A stretch of DNA of 64,000 nt, from contig JAAELQ010000281.1 of NCBI GenBank assembly GCA_024226515.1, positions 28,829 to 92,828 of the forward strand. The letters are read 5' to 3'. The translations under genes were made by a program, and so were the position numbers. Below the pieces are notes generated by a model that did not search any database, was not told where the DNA came from, and saw only the letters and a program-made list of their open reading frames with translations. Shown in pieces: positions 43,921-52,372 of the stretch. Source of the DNA: a bacterium (GTDB lineage Bacteria > Acidobacteriota > Polarisedimenticolia > Polarisedimenticolales > Polarisedimenticolaceae). Position 1 is the stretch's first letter. Every line of letters begins with the position of its first letter.

Positions 43921-46425
43921 GCGCCAGGACAGCAGCAGATCGTCACCGTCGACGATCACGTCCATGACAGCCTCTGCGGAGTGCTCGTAGAACGTGAGCT
44001 TCCCGGAGGCGCCCGAGACCGCTTCGCCCTGCATGCGCAGCTCGTCGGCGAAGACGGTGTAGTGCTCGTCGGGGCACAGCTCCCACAGGCCGACCCGGCA
44101 TCCCGGATCGAACACGGTCGCCAGCGGAGGGCTCGGTCCTCCGGAGTCGACGATCACGCTGCGGTTCACGGCGATTCCGGGGCATGGGCTCGTGCCCGCG
44201 CAGTCGAGGTCGTCGCAGTCCGTGTCGCCGTCGGTGTCGTTGTCGATGGCGTCGGTACAGTTGCCGGCCTCGGGGCAACCGGGATGGCCGGCACAGTAGG
44301 CGTCCGCGCAGTCGACGTCTCCGTCCCCGTCGTCGTCCGTCGCGTTGTCGCAGCGCTCCACCGCAGCGCAGTCCTCGACGATCGTCACGATCTCGTTCAG
44401 CGACCACGGGTACCAGGTCTGCAGGGCACAGCCGCCGGGCCAACGGATCTCCAGGCGGTCGACCGTGTCGTGGGGGCCCAGGCCGAAGTACTGGGTGAAG
44501 CTGTCGCCGCTGGCCGCGCCGCGGCCCGAGACGACCTCGCGCGTCTGGATGCCGCCCGGATAGTACAGCGTGATCCTGGCCCCGATGGCGGCCGCGTTGG
44601 ACTGGACGCCCTCGAGGCGTACCTCCAGCCAGTTCGGGATGTCGTTCTTCGTCGCCGTGTTGGAGTTGTTGAGGAAGAAGCCCCCGACGATGTTGACGGC
44701 GCTGCCGGCGGCCAGCTCGAGGTCGCCGTCGTGGTCGTAGTCGGCCCAGCCGCTGCCGTAGCCGTTGTCGACGGCGAGCCCCGAGGGGTAGTTGTCCAGG
44801 ACGAAGTGCGGGTTGGAGGGGTTGCCGCTGTTGCGGTAGATGTCCGACTCCCATCCGGCGTAGACCGCGCTGATGAACAGGTCGAGGAAGCCGTCGCCGT
44901 TGTAGTCGATCAACGACGGATCGATCTGCGTCTCGCTGTAGTAGACGCCGGCGCTCGACAGGCGGTTCGTGTCGGTCAGGCCGAGGAGGTCCGAGAAGTC
45001 GTAGCTCGGATGGCCGCTGTTCCGGTAGAGCTTGGTCGTGTCCGACCAGTCCAGCCAGTTCGAGTGGGCCAGGTTGCCGACCAGCAGGTCCATGTCACCG
45101 TCGTTGTCGATGTCGCCCCACACGACGCCGCTGGTGTGACCGTATCGACCGGAGTAGGGCGACTGCCCCTCGACGTCCTTGTCGTCGGCGACGTTGTCGA
45201 ATCCGCCGTTGCCCTCGTTCTCCCACAGGAAGTTCCGATGCAGGCGGTAGTTGCCGATGTAGATGTCGGGCCAGCCGTCTTCGTTGTAGTCCTGCCAGGC
45301 CACGCTGCGGCCGTTGAGGTCGGGGCCGGCGCGGATTCCCGACACGTTCGACACATCTTGAAAGATGAAATTCGGCGGGCCCGTGTTGCGATACAGGTAA
45401 TCCTCGTAATAGTCCGACGAGTACTCGCTGCCGACGACGTACAGGTCCACGTAGCCGTCGAGGTCGTAATCTCCCCAGCCGCAGGCCTGGGTCGGGTTGT
45501 CGTCGCTGGGGTTGCCCACCGAGGAGGTCACGTTGGTGTAGCCGTAGCCGGGAGGTCCGTCGTTGCGCCACAGGGCGTCGGCGTTGCCCTGCATCGCGAT
45601 CGCGTAGAAGTCGAGGTCTCCGTCGTTGTCGTAGTCCGCGAACTGGCCGCCGATGTACGATCCACCGATGCCGATCGCCCCGGCCACGTTGGTGAAGTCC
45701 CAGTCCGGCGGGCCGTTGTTGCGCAGCATCGTGCGACCGGCCAGCAGGATGTCCTCGAACCCGTCCCGGTTGTAGTCGCCCCACGCCAGGTGGCTGGCCC
45801 ACGGGAAGAACCCGATCTGGTCCGCCACATCCTCGAAGCGATGCTCGGCGACCTCGTTGAAAGTCTCGATCGTGGCCCGGATCATGAAGTAGTGCCGCCG
45901 CGGCGTCCCGTCGAGGTCGATCTCACCCTTGATCCGCCAGCGCCTCTGGCTCGAGTGGCCCGAGTCCATGCCCCTGCCGTACAGGTTGTTCCGGTTGACG
46001 TCCCGCAGCGGCCAGCCGTCGTCGAGCCGGATGTGCGGCGTGCCGTTGTCCATGTCGAACTGCCCGACGTAGAACGGCCGCGGCGGGTCGATGACGACCG
46101 GAGACGGCAGGACGACCTCGTTCCACTGCCCGCCAATCGCATCGACGACGATGGGTGTCATCAGGTCGTTGCCCGGCGGAAAACGATCCGGCTTGTGGCC
46201 CCCGTCGTCCTTCCAGACGTGGATCTCCATCTCGCCGTCGTCTTCGGGGTAGAAGCGAACGCTGAGAATCCGGCACGGTGCGGGCGGCGTGAAGCGCAGG
46301 GCCTCGCCCTCGATGTCGTTGTCGGTCAGGTGCCCATACGGAGTCCCGCTGTCGTACTGCAGCTCGAGCGTTCCGGCCTGGGCGGCCACCGCGACGACGA
46401 AGAGAAACAGGGCCGGAAAACGCAT
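43909..46425 (-). CDS. Exported FG-GAP / ASPIC-UnbV protein
   Basis: An 838-residue protein with a signal peptide (RFPALFLFVVAVAAQAG). Residues 25-190 form an N-terminal strand-rich domain; 195-600 hold FG-GAP repeats with calcium-type loops (WGDYNRDGFEDILL, ADYDNDGDLDFYAI, IDYNGDGFLDLFIS); 610-680 are an ASPIC/UnbV domain (IPNWLEVRLEG, IGARITLYYPGG, YFGLGPHDTVDRLEIRWPGG). The C-terminal part has Cys/Asp repeats like MopE-type proteins (CDNATDDDGDGDVDCADAYC). ATG 46425 starts the signal peptide; a longer frame to 46512 adds no credible leader. UnbV proteins occur in enediyne clusters but are also common surface proteins in Acidobacteriota and Planctomycetota. Confidence 0.9.
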   Translation of the reverse strand: MRFPALFLFVVAVAAQAGTLELQYDSGTPYGHLTDNDIEGEALRFTPPAPCRILSVRFYPEDDGEMEIHVWKDDGGHKPDRFPPGNDLMTPIVVDAIGGQWNEVVLPSPVVIDPPRPFYVGQFDMDNGTPHIRLDDGWPLRDVNRNNLYGRGMDSGHSSQRRWRIKGEIDLDGTPRRHYFMIRATIETFNEVAEHRFEDVADQIGFFPWASHLAWGDYNRDGFEDILLAGRTMLRNNGPPDWDFTNVAGAIGIGGSYIGGQFADYDNDGDLDFYAIAMQGNADALWRNDGPPGYGYTNVTSSVGNPSDDNPTQACGWGDYDLDGYVDLYVVGSEYSSDYYEDYLYRNTGPPNFIFQDVSNVSGIRAGPDLNGRSVAWQDYNEDGWPDIYIGNYRLHRNFLWENEGNGGFDNVADDKDVEGQSPYSGRYGHTSGVVWGDIDNDGDMDLLVGNLAHSNWLDWSDTTKLYRNSGHPSYDFSDLLGLTDTNRLSSAGVYYSETQIDPSLIDYNGDGFLDLFISAVYAGWESDIYRNSGNPSNPHFVLDNYPSGLAVDNGYGSGWADYDHDGDLELAAGSAVNIVGGFFLNNSNTATKNDIPNWLEVRLEGVQSNAAAIGARITLYYPGGIQTREVVSGRGAASGDSFTQYFGLGPHDTVDRLEIRWPGGCALQTWYPWSLNEIVTIVEDCAAVERCDNATDDDGDGDVDCADAYCAGHPGCPEAGNCTDAIDNDTDGDTDCDDLDCAGTSPCPGIAVNRSVIVDSGGPSPPLATVFDPGCRVGLWELCPDEHYTVFADELRMQGEAVSGASGKLTFYEHSAEAVMDVIVDGDDLLLSWRPAP

Positions 46426-46560
46426 GGTGCCCTCACGAGTCGACAGTCCGGTTCGGCCGGGAAGGACAAGGAGATTCTCGCGCTGAATACGCCGTTCCCC
46501 CGCGGCTGTCAAGAAACTCGCGGACAGGATGCTGTCGGCCAGGCCAGGCCAGACGCCGGA

Positions 46561-47649
46561 TCAGACATTGAAGTGGATGTGCAAGACGTCCTTGTCCTGG
46601 ACCTCGTGGTCGCGCCCGACCGTGTGGATCAGGCCGTGGTCGTGCAGCGCCGCGCGGTTGCCCCACTCGTAGAGGTCCTTCAGGCTCATGACCTCGGCCC
46701 GGATGAAGCCCTTCTGCAAGTCGCCGTGGATCCGGCCCGCCGCGTGCTCGGCGTGGTCTCCGCGGGGGAGCTGCCAGGCGCTCAGCTTGTCGTTGGCGAT
46801 CGTGTAGAACGTGATCAGGTCGAGGAGCCGGTAACATCCCGTGACGACGAGGTCGAGGGCCGTATCGTCGAGGCCCAAGCCCTCGAGGAACTCACCCTGT
46901 TCCTCGGGCGGCAGCTCGGCGATCTCCTCTTCGATCTGGATCGAGACCGGGACGACCCGGTCCTTGCCCTTGAACTCCGCCAGCGCCGTGGGCATCGGGC
47001 CCTCGCCGTGGGGATCGTTCTCGTCGGTGTTGGCGAGGTACAGCACCGGTTTCGCCGTGAGGAAACGAGCCTCGGCGAGGATCTCGCGGTCCTCGAGCGG
47101 CATGTCGGCCTCGCCGATCGCCGTGCCCTTTTCGAGCAGCTCGACGGCGTGCTCGAAAGCGGCCAGTTCGTGTTTGCCCTCGCCCTTGCCGGTGCGCACG
47201 ACCTTGGACCAGCGATCCACGCCGCGCTGCGCCGTCTGCAGATCCGCCAGCAGGAACTCCGTCTCCACGATGCCGACGTCGCACACCGGGTCCGGTGCAC
47301 CCGTCGAGTGGACGATGTTCTCGTCCTCGAAGCAGCGCACGACGTGGACGAGCGCGTCCACCTCGCGGATGTGCCCCAGGAACTCGTTGCCCAGCCCTTC
47401 GCCCCGGCTCGCGCCCTCGACCAAACCGGCGATGTCCACGAACTTGATCGTCGTGGGCACGGTCTCCTGCGGGGAGAGGATCTCCTCGAGCTTGCGCAGG
47501 TCGGGATCGGGGACGGGGGTCACGCCGACGTTCTGCTCGATCGTGCAGAACGGGTAGTTCGAGGCTTCGGCGTGGGCCTGGGTCAGTGCGTTGAGCAACG
47601 TCGACTTGCCGACGTTGGGCAGGCCGGCGATCCCGACCGAGAGACTCAT
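46561..47649 (-). CDS. ychF: YchF/Ola1-family P-loop ATPase
   Basis: A 362-residue Obg-related protein of normal length. The N-terminal nucleotide domain has G1 GLPNVGKST, G3 VDIAGLVEGASRGEGLGNEFL and the modified specificity motif region YLANTDEND (NxxE-type rather than NKxD, which explains ATP preference in the family). The C-terminal TGS domain region reads AWQLPRGDHAEHAAGRIHGDLQKGFIRAEV, ending VQDKDVLHIHFNV. YchF binds ribosomes and is involved in stress and translation quality. ATG 47649 gives MSLSVGIAGLPNVG; the frame upstream of it is not coding. It stands alone. Confidence 0.97.
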   Translation of the reverse strand: MSLSVGIAGLPNVGKSTLLNALTQAHAEASNYPFCTIEQNVGVTPVPDPDLRKLEEILSPQETVPTTIKFVDIAGLVEGASRGEGLGNEFLGHIREVDALVHVVRCFEDENIVHSTGAPDPVCDVGIVETEFLLADLQTAQRGVDRWSKVVRTGKGEGKHELAAFEHAVELLEKGTAIGEADMPLEDREILAEARFLTAKPVLYLANTDENDPHGEGPMPTALAEFKGKDRVVPVSIQIEEEIAELPPEEQGEFLEGLGLDDTALDLVVTGCYRLLDLITFYTIANDKLSAWQLPRGDHAEHAAGRIHGDLQKGFIRAEVMSLKDLYEWGNRAALHDHGLIHTVGRDHEVQDKDVLHIHFNV

Positions 47650-47871
47650 GATCACCTCGTGTGAGCCGAGCCTATCACGCGACGGGTGCGCCCAGAACGG
47701 CGAGATGCCCGATCCGCGGAGAACAATGGGAGTTCTCGAGTCAAGAAAGGAACGAGGTTGCGGGTGCAGCTCGCTTGCCGCTCCTCTCCTGCAACCGAGG
47801 CTACCTCGCCGAGCGCCCGTCGTCCGAGAGCGGGATGCTGAACGCCGTAACGGTTCCTCACGCGAAGAGGA

Positions 47872-47901
47872 TTGACGGCCGGGCTGCGGACGGCCTAGAG
47901 T
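47872..47901 (+). promoter_or_regulatory. Promoter of the IPTL-CTERM-like surface protein gene
   Basis: TTGACG (47872-47877) and TAGAGT (47896-47901) are separated by 18 bases, close to a sigma-70 promoter. The start codon ATG 47931 follows about 23 bases after the expected transcription start, with a strong GGGAGGAGGGG ribosome site. The rest of the gap 47650-47871 shows nothing I can identify. Confidence 0.45.
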
Positions 47902-47930
47902 CATCGAAGCCCATGGCGGGAGGAGGGGAT

Positions 47931-48935
47931 ATGCATACTTCGAGTTCCCGGATGCTCGGTCCGTTGGTCTTGTCGATCGCGTTGGCGACGGGGGGGGCGG
48001 CCTCGGCGCAGACCTGCCTGCAAGACACGCAGTGCGAGTTCAACAACACGCTGGCCATCCGGCGCGGCGTGGCCCTCCTGACCATTGCCGTTCCCGACGA
48101 GCTCCAGGTGGGCAACTTCGGCGTCCTCGACGCGGTCTACGGGGTGGAGTTCATCAGGTTGCCCGGGTTCTCCTCGGAAAGCGCACCCGCCGGCCCGCAG
48201 GGCCAGGCGGAACACGGCGACGTCCCGCACGTCGACGCCGTGCACGGCTCCAGCCCCCGGGTGCCTCGCGACAGTCACGACGAGTGGATCGAGATGGGTA
48301 TCGTCGCGTTCGCGGCCGTGGAGTCGGTGGACGAATCCGACACGGGCTCGTTCATCGAGTTCTTCTCGTTCGTCAACAAGGAAACCACGGTTGGAGGCGT
48401 CGCCACGACGGTCTCGCGGGCCACCCATCGATTCGAAGACGTGGGCAGCACCGTCGAGGTCACGACGGACTTCAGCAAGTTTCAGTCGTCCTCACTGACC
48501 TACGAGATCTACAACGGTGGCGGGTTGGTCGCGAGCACCAGCGGTCAGGCGCTCGACTCGATCGCGACCGTCGGGGACTGGCCGGATACGCACAAGTACA
48601 GCGAGATCCTGTGGAACCAGCAGATCTCGATCACGATTCCGAACGGTGTCTCGAGCGTCAGCGGAACGGGGAACCAGCTGCGGATCTACCCCGACGCCCA
48701 TGTCGAGCAGGTCGACAACACTACCAAGCACGGCTGGGACGCCAAGGGGGTCGACGCGCAAGCGCAGTTCGCCGGTGGGATCCCGGTCGAGAGCCTCACG
48801 GTCATCGACGTCAGCGTTCCCACCGGTACGCTGATCGTCACCATGCCCGCACTGACGGACCATGGGCTCGCGGCGCTGCTGATCGTCATCGTCCTGGTGG
48901 TCATCGTCGTTGCGCGACGGCGCATCCCGGGCTGA
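47931..48935 (+). CDS. Secreted protein with a C-terminal IPTL-CTERM-like sorting tail
   Basis: A 334-residue protein. Residues 1-30 are a signal peptide (MLGPLVLSIALATGGAASAQ). The middle is a beta-rich extracellular region with a Cys pair near the N-terminus (QTCLQDTQCEFNN) and no known enzyme motif. The C-terminus is MPALTDHGLAALL, then a hydrophobic helix and RRR, the same layout as IPTL-CTERM/PEP-CTERM signals recognised by exosortase-type enzymes (a Pro-containing motif, helix, Arg cluster). No exosortase gene is in the window. It has its own promoter and a strong ribosome site. Function otherwise unknown. Confidence 0.75.
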   Translation: MHTSSSRMLGPLVLSIALATGGAASAQTCLQDTQCEFNNTLAIRRGVALLTIAVPDELQVGNFGVLDAVYGVEFIRLPGFSSESAPAGPQGQAEHGDVPHVDAVHGSSPRVPRDSHDEWIEMGIVAFAAVESVDESDTGSFIEFFSFVNKETTVGGVATTVSRATHRFEDVGSTVEVTTDFSKFQSSSLTYEIYNGGGLVASTSGQALDSIATVGDWPDTHKYSEILWNQQISITIPNGVSSVSGTGNQLRIYPDAHVEQVDNTTKHGWDAKGVDAQAQFAGGIPVESLTVIDVSVPTGTLIVTMPALTDHGLAALLIVIVLVVIVVARRRIPG

Positions 48936-48956
48936 CCCGCACCGCGCCGCCCGCCG

Positions 48957-51869
48957 TCACGACGGGGCATCGTCGCCGAGCGTCGGGCGCAAGATGATCA
49001 CGAACGGCGCCCAGTAGGCCGGATGCTCGCGCGAGCCCGCCATGGCGCGCTGTGCGCGCACGAGCGCGCGCACCGGGTCGTGGCCCTCGCGCAGGCCGCG
49101 ATGAAAGTCCACCATCAGCTCGGACGTCGAGCGATCGTCGACGCTCCACAGGCTGGCCGCGATGCCGCGCGCGCCGGCCCGCAGGAACGCCCACGAGAGA
49201 CCCACCACGCCCTCCCCGGGCACGACCTCGCCCTCGCCGGTGCTGCACGCGGAGAGCACGATCAGCGACGGCCCGAGCGACAGCTCGGCGATGCGACGCA
49301 TGGCCAGCCGGTCGCCCGACGAGAGGATCACGGCGCAGCGACGCGGATCGGTCGAGGAGGCCACGGCATGCGTGGCGAAGTGCAGCGTGCGGTAGGAGGG
49401 AAGGGGCAGCGCCTCGAGTCGCGCGAGCGAGAGCTCGTCGCCCAGCAGGTCCGTCGTCTCCATTCCGTCCCAGACGGCCTCGATGCCGCGCAGCTCGTCC
49501 GAGGCGTGGGGCAGCGGGGCAAAACCACCGTCCGGATCCGCGACGGGATCTCCGGCGAGCAGCAGCGGATGCCGCGTTCCGTCCCATCGCGGCGGCCGCC
49601 CCGCGAGTGGGAGCACGGCCGTCTCGACGCGCTCTGCGAGAAAGTGCGGTCGCCCGTTCCGGATCGAGACCGGCAGCGCGCCGAAGGGCAGCAGCGCCAG
49701 GTCCTGGTCCGGCACGACGTAGATCCGCTTCGCACCGGCGACGAACTCTTCGACGGGCCCGACGAGCGTGCGGTATAGCCGCAGGCCGAGATCCAGATCG
49801 CGGGCCAGGTCGGCTCCCGGGTCCTCCCGGGCCTCCGCACTCAGCAGGGGCCGGCGAAGTGCCGTCGTGTAGCGCTCGACGTCCGGCCGGAGGTCGCTCC
49901 ACCCCGGCAGCAGCGCAACGTGCAGCGCTTCCCGGGAGAGCGCCACGACGACTCCCCTGGAGTCACCGATCAGGTAGTCCAGCATCACCGATCCGTCGTC
50001 CAGCGCGCGCTGCAAGCCGGCGACGTCGATCGTCCCGCCCGTGATCGGGTCGTCGTTGCCCATCATCCGCCGCAGCGACCGTGCGTGGGCCCGCTCGACG
50101 ACCTGCAGCACCTCGGCGGCTCGATCGGGCGCGGCCTCGAGCGCCAGCTCCGCAGCCAGCTCGACGAACGGCTCCGCCCGTCCGCGCAGATAACCCACCG
50201 CCTCGGGATCGAGACCCGTGGAACGATCGTCCACGATCTCGACGGCCTCGCGCAAGTGTCGCAGCGCCTCCTGCCGGGCGTCGGGGCGGCCGCTCAGCGC
50301 CTTGCCGTAGGTGGTCCGCGCCTTCCACGCCTGCCAGACGAGGTTGTCGCGGTCGGCCTCGTCGATTACGGGCGCGACGCGCTCGCGAGCCTGGTCCGGC
50401 AGCCCGCGCCGCAGATCGACCTCCGCGCGGAACACGCGGCTGATCAGTGCCAGGCGCAGGTCCTCCTGCTGATCGGAGACTTGCTCGAAGATGTGCGCGG
50501 CCTCGTCGAGGTCCCCCGCCTCGAGCGCCACGCGGCCAAGCCCGAATCGCGCGCGCACGGTCTGCTTCACGTCTTCGGCGGAGACGCGGCCGTACCATTC
50601 GCGCGCTGCCCGGGCGTCGCGCAGATCGCCCTGGAGGTTCCCCATCGCGACACAGATCATGTCGGCCAGGTCGTTCAGTCCCTCCGCGCTCGCCTCCGCG
50701 TAGAGCGCCTCCAGGATCTCGCGCGATTCGCCATAGTTGCCGATCTGCTTCAACAGTACGCCACGGTTGTACGACAGCTTTCGCGCCCGGTCCGGCAGGC
50801 CGAGGTCGAGTAGCGCCTCGGAGGCGCCCTGCATGATGTCCACGGCCTGCGCGTACTGCCCGGTCGTCATCAGCAGGCCCGCGAGGTTGTTGCCGAGGTA
50901 GGCCTGGAGGTCGCGCCTCCCGGCGGCCTCCGCGGCAGCCAGACCACGGCGATACAGCCGCTCGGCCTCGGCGGAGTCCTTCAGCGCCTTGTGGCCGAAG
51001 GCAAGCCGGTTCGACGTTCGGGCCACGCCCACCGGATCCCCGGCCGCCCGGGCGAGCTCGAGTGCCCTGAGGTGGAACTGCCTCGCGTTCTCGATCCTGT
51101 CGGGGCCGGGCCCCGGCCCTTCGAGCCACAGCGTCCTCTCGGCCTGCGCGTAGACGGGATGCCACAGTGTGGGGTGCTCGGCGGCGATCTCCTCGGCCAG
51201 TCGTCCGAGCTGGTCGAGCGTGCCCTCGCGCTTGCAGTGGTTGATCGCAGCGTCCCACGTCGCATCGACGGCCGGCTCGTCGCGCAGTCCGCGTTGCGTT
51301 TCGAGAGCGGAGAGGTCGCGCCCGATCGGTTCGAGCAACGGTTCAAGCCCGGTCGCACGTGCCGTCTTCTCCGCATCGCGCAGGTGGCGCATCGCTGCGT
51401 CCGTGTCGCCCTCGAGCTTGAAGGCGAAGGCCAACCGTCGCGCCGCCCGCACGACCCCCGCGGGGTCTCCACCCTCGCGCGCCAGACGAACGGCGCGCTC
51501 GAGCAGCGGCCTCGACTCTGCGGCGAGGTCGGGCGCGGGGTAGCTCCCCCCGCGCCACAGTACGCACTCGCCTTCGATCCACGGGGGCTCCCAGCGCCGA
51601 GGATGCCGCACGGCGATCCGTTGTGCGGCGGAGGCGAGCCGCGGGATCTGATCGTGGCGACGCGCAAAGTCGAGCGCTGCCGACCAAGAAGCCGCGTCGC
51701 GGGGTGCTGGCTCCAGCGCGGCGATCGGGTCCCGCGGACTCTCGGCACGTTCGGCCTCGTCGGGCGGCGAGCACCCGGCGGCGAGCAGCAGCAGCGCCAG
51801 TGCGGCCGCGTGGGTGACGCGGATCGACTTGGCCGCCGGCATTCGGATTGCGCCACGAGGTCCGGCCAT
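48957..51869 (-). CDS. CHAT-domain caspase-like protease with TPR repeats, lipoprotein
   Basis: A 970-residue protein. A signal peptide with lipobox (AALALLLLAAGCSPP) predicts lipid anchoring. Residues 90-560 are TPR-like helical repeats (LNDLADMICVAMGNLQGDL; ARFGLGRVALEAGDLDEAAHIFEQV). Residues 640-960 form a CHAT domain with the catalytic dyad His834 (LHFATHAVA) and Cys875 (LSACSTGEGEV), and PGEGVVGLSWAFLRAGARGIAASLW. CHAT proteases cut specific partners after TPR-mediated recognition in several bacterial systems. Here export places it outside the cytoplasm, and no obvious partner gene is adjacent. Numbering is from ATG 51869; ATG 51842 is an alternative start. Confidence 0.9.
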   Translation of the reverse strand: MAGPRGAIRMPAAKSIRVTHAAALALLLLAAGCSPPDEAERAESPRDPIAALEPAPRDAASWSAALDFARRHDQIPRLASAAQRIAVRHPRRWEPPWIEGECVLWRGGSYPAPDLAAESRPLLERAVRLAREGGDPAGVVRAARRLAFAFKLEGDTDAAMRHLRDAEKTARATGLEPLLEPIGRDLSALETQRGLRDEPAVDATWDAAINHCKREGTLDQLGRLAEEIAAEHPTLWHPVYAQAERTLWLEGPGPGPDRIENARQFHLRALELARAAGDPVGVARTSNRLAFGHKALKDSAEAERLYRRGLAAAEAAGRRDLQAYLGNNLAGLLMTTGQYAQAVDIMQGASEALLDLGLPDRARKLSYNRGVLLKQIGNYGESREILEALYAEASAEGLNDLADMICVAMGNLQGDLRDARAAREWYGRVSAEDVKQTVRARFGLGRVALEAGDLDEAAHIFEQVSDQQEDLRLALISRVFRAEVDLRRGLPDQARERVAPVIDEADRDNLVWQAWKARTTYGKALSGRPDARQEALRHLREAVEIVDDRSTGLDPEAVGYLRGRAEPFVELAAELALEAAPDRAAEVLQVVERAHARSLRRMMGNDDPITGGTIDVAGLQRALDDGSVMLDYLIGDSRGVVVALSREALHVALLPGWSDLRPDVERYTTALRRPLLSAEAREDPGADLARDLDLGLRLYRTLVGPVEEFVAGAKRIYVVPDQDLALLPFGALPVSIRNGRPHFLAERVETAVLPLAGRPPRWDGTRHPLLLAGDPVADPDGGFAPLPHASDELRGIEAVWDGMETTDLLGDELSLARLEALPLPSYRTLHFATHAVASSTDPRRCAVILSSGDRLAMRRIAELSLGPSLIVLSACSTGEGEVVPGEGVVGLSWAFLRAGARGIAASLWSVDDRSTSELMVDFHRGLREGHDPVRALVRAQRAMAGSREHPAYWAPFVIILRPTLGDDAPS

Positions 51870-51911
51870 GGGGCCAGACTAGCACGGCCGAATGGCGCTC
51901 TTCTGGAGCTC

Positions 51912-52370
51912 CTAGGGCTCGGTTTTCGGCTCGCAACGAAGGGCTTCGACGAGGAGATCCGGCTCCGACGAAGGTACGGCGACCGGAGAGGGTCCGACGT
52001 TGACGACGAGCACGACCTCCGAAGAGCCATAGAGCGAACGCCAGCCGGAGGCGGGGGAGACCGACGCCGACTCGACCGCCCCCGTGGGAACGGTGATGTG
52101 GATCAACCTTCCCGCGCGGACCTCGGTGCGTTTCGTCCCGACCGTGATCTCGCAGCGCGAGAGCTGCCAGGCGCAGAAGCCGATCGCGCCCCCGACGACC
52201 GCGACGATCGGGGCCAGGGTCTCGGCGAGCCGGCCGTCGGAGGTCGCGGCCCAGGCCATCCCGCCGACCACGAGGACGAGCGCGGCGAGCCACATGCCGA
52301 GCCGCAGCGGAGCCCGCAGACGAACCTGTTCGTAATGTTCGGGAATCGAATGCTCGGCGGCGATCTTCAA
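51912..52370 (-). CDS. Small membrane protein with a PH-like domain
   Basis: Not firmly recognised. 152 residues from TTG 52370, three bases after the permease stop (the frame is open to 52421 but that would overlap the permease by 49 bases). Two transmembrane helices (LGMWLAALVLVVGGMAWAA; LAPIVAVVGGAIGFCAW) are followed by a strand-rich part (CEITVGTKRTEVRAGRLIHITVPTGAVESASV) resembling bacterial PH-type domains. It is the last gene of the ABC/LolA-like operon and may be a regulator or partner of the transporter. Confidence 0.65.
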   Translation of the reverse strand: MKIAAEHSIPEHYEQVRLRAPLRLGMWLAALVLVVGGMAWAATSDGRLAETLAPIVAVVGGAIGFCAWQLSRCEITVGTKRTEVRAGRLIHITVPTGAVESASVSPASGWRSLYGSSEVVLVVNVGPSPVAVPSSEPDLLVEALRCEPKTEP

Positions 52371-52372
52371 GC

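Noticed and set aside
43666..47664. 1332-residue plus-strand reading frame
   Set aside because: It is antisense to the ASPIC/UnbV and ychF genes and is full of Val/Gly/Arg/Asp low-complexity strings with no motif; a shadow of the repetitive Asp codons.
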